Under the pieces are notes generated by a model. That model was not told the DNA's origin. It did not search any database and worked only from the letters and a program-made list of their open reading frames with translations. This document shows positions 62,663 through 64,000 of a stretch of 64,000 nucleotides of DNA, piece by piece; the first letter of the stretch is position 1, and each line of letters opens with the position of its first letter. The position numbers were made by a program, and so were the translations under genes. Origin of the DNA: Amycolatopsis australiensis (GTDB lineage Bacteria > Actinomycetota > Actinomycetes > Mycobacteriales > Pseudonocardiaceae); contig NZ_FPJG01000006.1 in the NCBI RefSeq assembly GCF_900119165.1, forward strand, positions 1,240,001-1,304,000, given 5' to 3'.

Positions 62663-62851
62663 ATGTTCTGGAAGATCGTCGGCGGCCTGATCGTCGCCTG
62701 GGTGGCGTTCATGGTGCTGGGTGCCGTGATCGGCTTCGTGTTCAAGGCCGTCCTGTGGATCGCCATCATCGGCGGCATCGCCTTCCTCGGCGCGGCCGGC
62801 TACCGCGCCATCAGCGGGAAGAAGGACTACAAGCGCATCAACCGCTACTGA
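62663..62851 (+). CDS. small two-helix membrane protein (62 aa)
   Basis: A 62-aa peptide with two hydrophobic helices (IVGGLIVAWVAFMVLGAVIGFVF and LWIAIIGGIAFLGAAGY) and a basic tail, GKKDYKRINRY. GGAGGAG lies just before the ATG, so translation is well supported. Similar tiny proteins with this tail are common in Pseudonocardiaceae and mycobacteria, with unknown function. The tail probably lies in the cytoplasm. Confidence 0.72.
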   Translation: MFWKIVGGLIVAWVAFMVLGAVIGFVFKAVLWIAIIGGIAFLGAAGYRAISGKKDYKRINRY

Positions 62852-62859
62852 CTTCGTGA

Positions 62860-62887
62860 CGGGCGTGGCTCACTCGAGCCACGCCCG
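62860..62887. terminator. bidirectional terminator hairpin
   Basis: CGGGCGTGGCTC (62860-62871) pairs exactly with GAGCCACGCCCG (62876-62887) around 4 nt. It ends the small membrane gene and contains the last codons of the convergent HAD hydrolase gene. Confidence 0.75.
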
Positions 62888-63466
62888 CGCCGCGTCGGCG
62901 CCGTTCCACACCTGGGCCTTGAGGCCCACCGCCCGTGCACCATCCACATTGGACGGACGGTCGTCGAAGAACAGGCAGTCGGCCGGCTCGGCGTCCAGCT
63001 GTTCCAGCAGCAACCGGAAGATCTTCGCGTCCGGCTTGACGCACCGGACGTCGCCGGAAAACAACGTCACGCGGAACAGCCGCGACCAGTCCTGCGCGCG
63101 AACCCACTCGCCGAACACCACCGGCGCGTTCGACAGCAGCGCCAGGTTCGCGCCCGCCTCCGCGAGCGCTTCGAGCAGGTCACGCGAAGACGGTTCCAGG
63201 TGTCCCCAGCCTTCGACGTCGATGCGGGTCAGCTCGGCCGACATCGCCTCGTCGACGGACACGCCCACGGCGTCACCGACCGCCTGCCAGTATTCGAGCG
63301 GAGTGCTGCCGGCGTCGTACGGGATCCGGTAGTCCCAATAGGCCTTCTCGAACTCCGGCAGCGGCGCACCCATCCGCGCGGCCAGGTCAGGGCGGGCGAG
63401 GCTCGGCTTGCTCAGCACGTCGCCGTAGTCGAACACGATCCAGTTCACGGTGCCCCCAGTGCTCAT
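62870..63466 (-). CDS. HAD family hydrolase
   Basis: A 198-aa haloacid dehalogenase-superfamily enzyme: motif I is VFDYGDVLS (the canonical D-x-D is present as D-Y-G-D, so the second acid is one position later than usual), motif II LALLSNAP, motif III the Lys in CVKPDAKIF and motif IV LFFDDRPSNVDGA. It resembles FMN phosphatase/alpha-D-glucose-1-phosphatase-like YihX proteins. ATG 63466 overlaps the threonine aldolase stop as ATGA, so the two are translationally coupled. Confidence 0.88.
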   Translation of the reverse strand: MSTGGTVNWIVFDYGDVLSKPSLARPDLAARMGAPLPEFEKAYWDYRIPYDAGSTPLEYWQAVGDAVGVSVDEAMSAELTRIDVEGWGHLEPSSRDLLEALAEAGANLALLSNAPVVFGEWVRAQDWSRLFRVTLFSGDVRCVKPDAKIFRLLLEQLDAEPADCLFFDDRPSNVDGARAVGLKAQVWNGADAARAWLE

Positions 63467-64000
63467 CACGCGCCGGTCTTGATCCGGCGCAAGGCTTCTT
63501 CGACGTCGGCCGCGCTCAGGTCCCGGTGGGTGACGAACCGGACCCGGCCCGCCATCGGCACCGCCCGGATCCCGAGCGAGTCGAGCCAGGCCAGCGCGGT
63601 CGGGATGTCGGGGACCTCGGCGAGCACGATGTTCGTGTCGGGCTCGTTCGTCGGCCACCCGTGCTCGCGCAGGCCCTCGGCCAGCCGGCGCGCGTTCTCG
63701 TGCGACTCGGCCAGCTCGGGGATGCGGTCCAGTGCGACCAGGCACGCCGCGGCCAGGACGCCGCCCTGCCGGACGCCGCCGCCGAGCATCTGCCGCATCC
63801 GCCGCGCCCGCTCGACGAACGCGGCGCTGCCCGCGACGACCGAGCCGACCGGCGCGCCGAGGCCCTTGCTGAAGCAGGCCGACACGGAGTCGACGCCGAC
63901 GGTCAGCGCGGCGGGCGGCACCTCCAGCGCGACGGCGGCCTGCCAGAGCCGGGCGCCGTCGAGGTGCACGGTCAGCCCGGCTTCTTTCGCGACGGACAGC
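63466..64000 (-). CDS. threonine aldolase-type PLP lyase, 5' end beyond the window
   Basis: The C-terminal 178 or so residues of a low-specificity L-threonine aldolase/beta-eliminating lyase (fold-type I): VHLDGARLWQAAVAL carries the conserved Asp and Arg, and SACFSKGLGAPVGSVVAG the PLP-binding Lys; GGGVRQGGVLAAACLVAL follows. It cleaves L-(allo)threonine to glycine and acetaldehyde. The frame runs off the right edge at 64000, so the start and N-terminal half are not visible. Co-transcribed with the downstream HAD gene. Confidence 0.9.
   Translation of the reverse strand, partial: LSVAKEAGLTVHLDGARLWQAAVALEVPPAALTVGVDSVSACFSKGLGAPVGSVVAGSAAFVERARRMRQMLGGGVRQGGVLAAACLVALDRIPELAESHENARRLAEGLREHGWPTNEPDTNIVLAEVPDIPTALAWLDSLGIRAVPMAGRVRFVTHRDLSAADVEEALRRIKTGA

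Overview
The window looks like chromosomal DNA of a high-GC actinomycete, most probably Pseudonocardiaceae (Amycolatopsis-like). The reasons are the very high G+C with GTG/TTG starts and 4-base start/stop overlaps, several F420/LLM-type oxidoreductases, a DasR-type (dre) operator at nagA, a SigE-family sigma factor, and type VII (ESX) accessory genes (PPE-like protein, EspG-like chaperone, WXG100-type proteins, DUF3558 lipoprotein). I see no rRNA, tRNA, CRISPR array, insertion sequence, phage gene or replication origin. The order GH76 / DedA / fba / DUF3151 / conserved protein / purA recalls, from memory, the mycobacterial purA-fba neighbourhood, so the backbone looks like core chromosome with accessory genes inserted.

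Layout. 1-5217: a molybdopterin oxidoreductase and a divergent GH76 glycosidase around a perfect palindrome, then two LacI-type proteins, one without a DNA-binding domain. 5322-10329: a six-gene sugar operon (FrcB/FrcC/FrcA-type ABC importer, PfkB kinase, FrcK-like P-loop kinase, short-chain dehydrogenase), every junction overlapping by 4 nt, with a 24-bp LacI palindrome in front. 10506-15661: VOC protein, DedA protein, and a MarR / DHA2 exporter / YceI operon in which the exporter carries three carboxypeptidase-regulatory-like repeats and the YceI protein a fourth. 15847-18843: PPOX protein, GlcD-type flavoprotein, a second DedA, a small membrane-anchored protein. 18869-25969: nagA under a dre site, a SigE-family sigma factor, YciI, a TetR-operator-flanked oxidation group (Baeyer-Villiger-type monooxygenase, PPOX protein, SDR), an aldo/keto reductase and a divergent LLM enzyme.

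26131-31139: class II fructose-bisphosphate aldolase, a polytopic protein of unknown function, DUF3151, a secreted lipase and a divergent TetR regulator. 31145-38651: a membrane GGDEF protein, an MFS exporter, an SsuD-like monooxygenase divergent from a large FAD/NAD(P)-binding protein, and a UGT-type glycosyltransferase. 38668-43601: a complete oligopeptide ABC importer (binding protein, two permeases, one ATPase with two nucleotide-binding domains). 43728-46550: secreted HNH/DUF1524 nuclease, conserved protein, purA. 46547-54778: OsmC, LLM enzyme, Na+/H+ antiporter, AAHS-type MFS, APC permease, serine hydrolase, glycerophosphodiesterase. 55022-56296: purD.

56418-61351 is the most distinctive block: a five- or six-gene type VII-associated cassette without any visible ESX core component. 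It encodes a PE/WXG100-like small protein with a YxxxD signal, a DUF3558 lipoprotein, a PPE-like protein, an EspG-like chaperone, a Trp-less WXG100-like protein, and a WXG100-polyGly-lytic transglycosylase fusion. The right end holds an aminotransferase, a small membrane protein, a HAD hydrolase and a truncated threonine aldolase. Many transcription units appear leaderless: a TANNNT -10 element lies 6-7 nt before the start codon.
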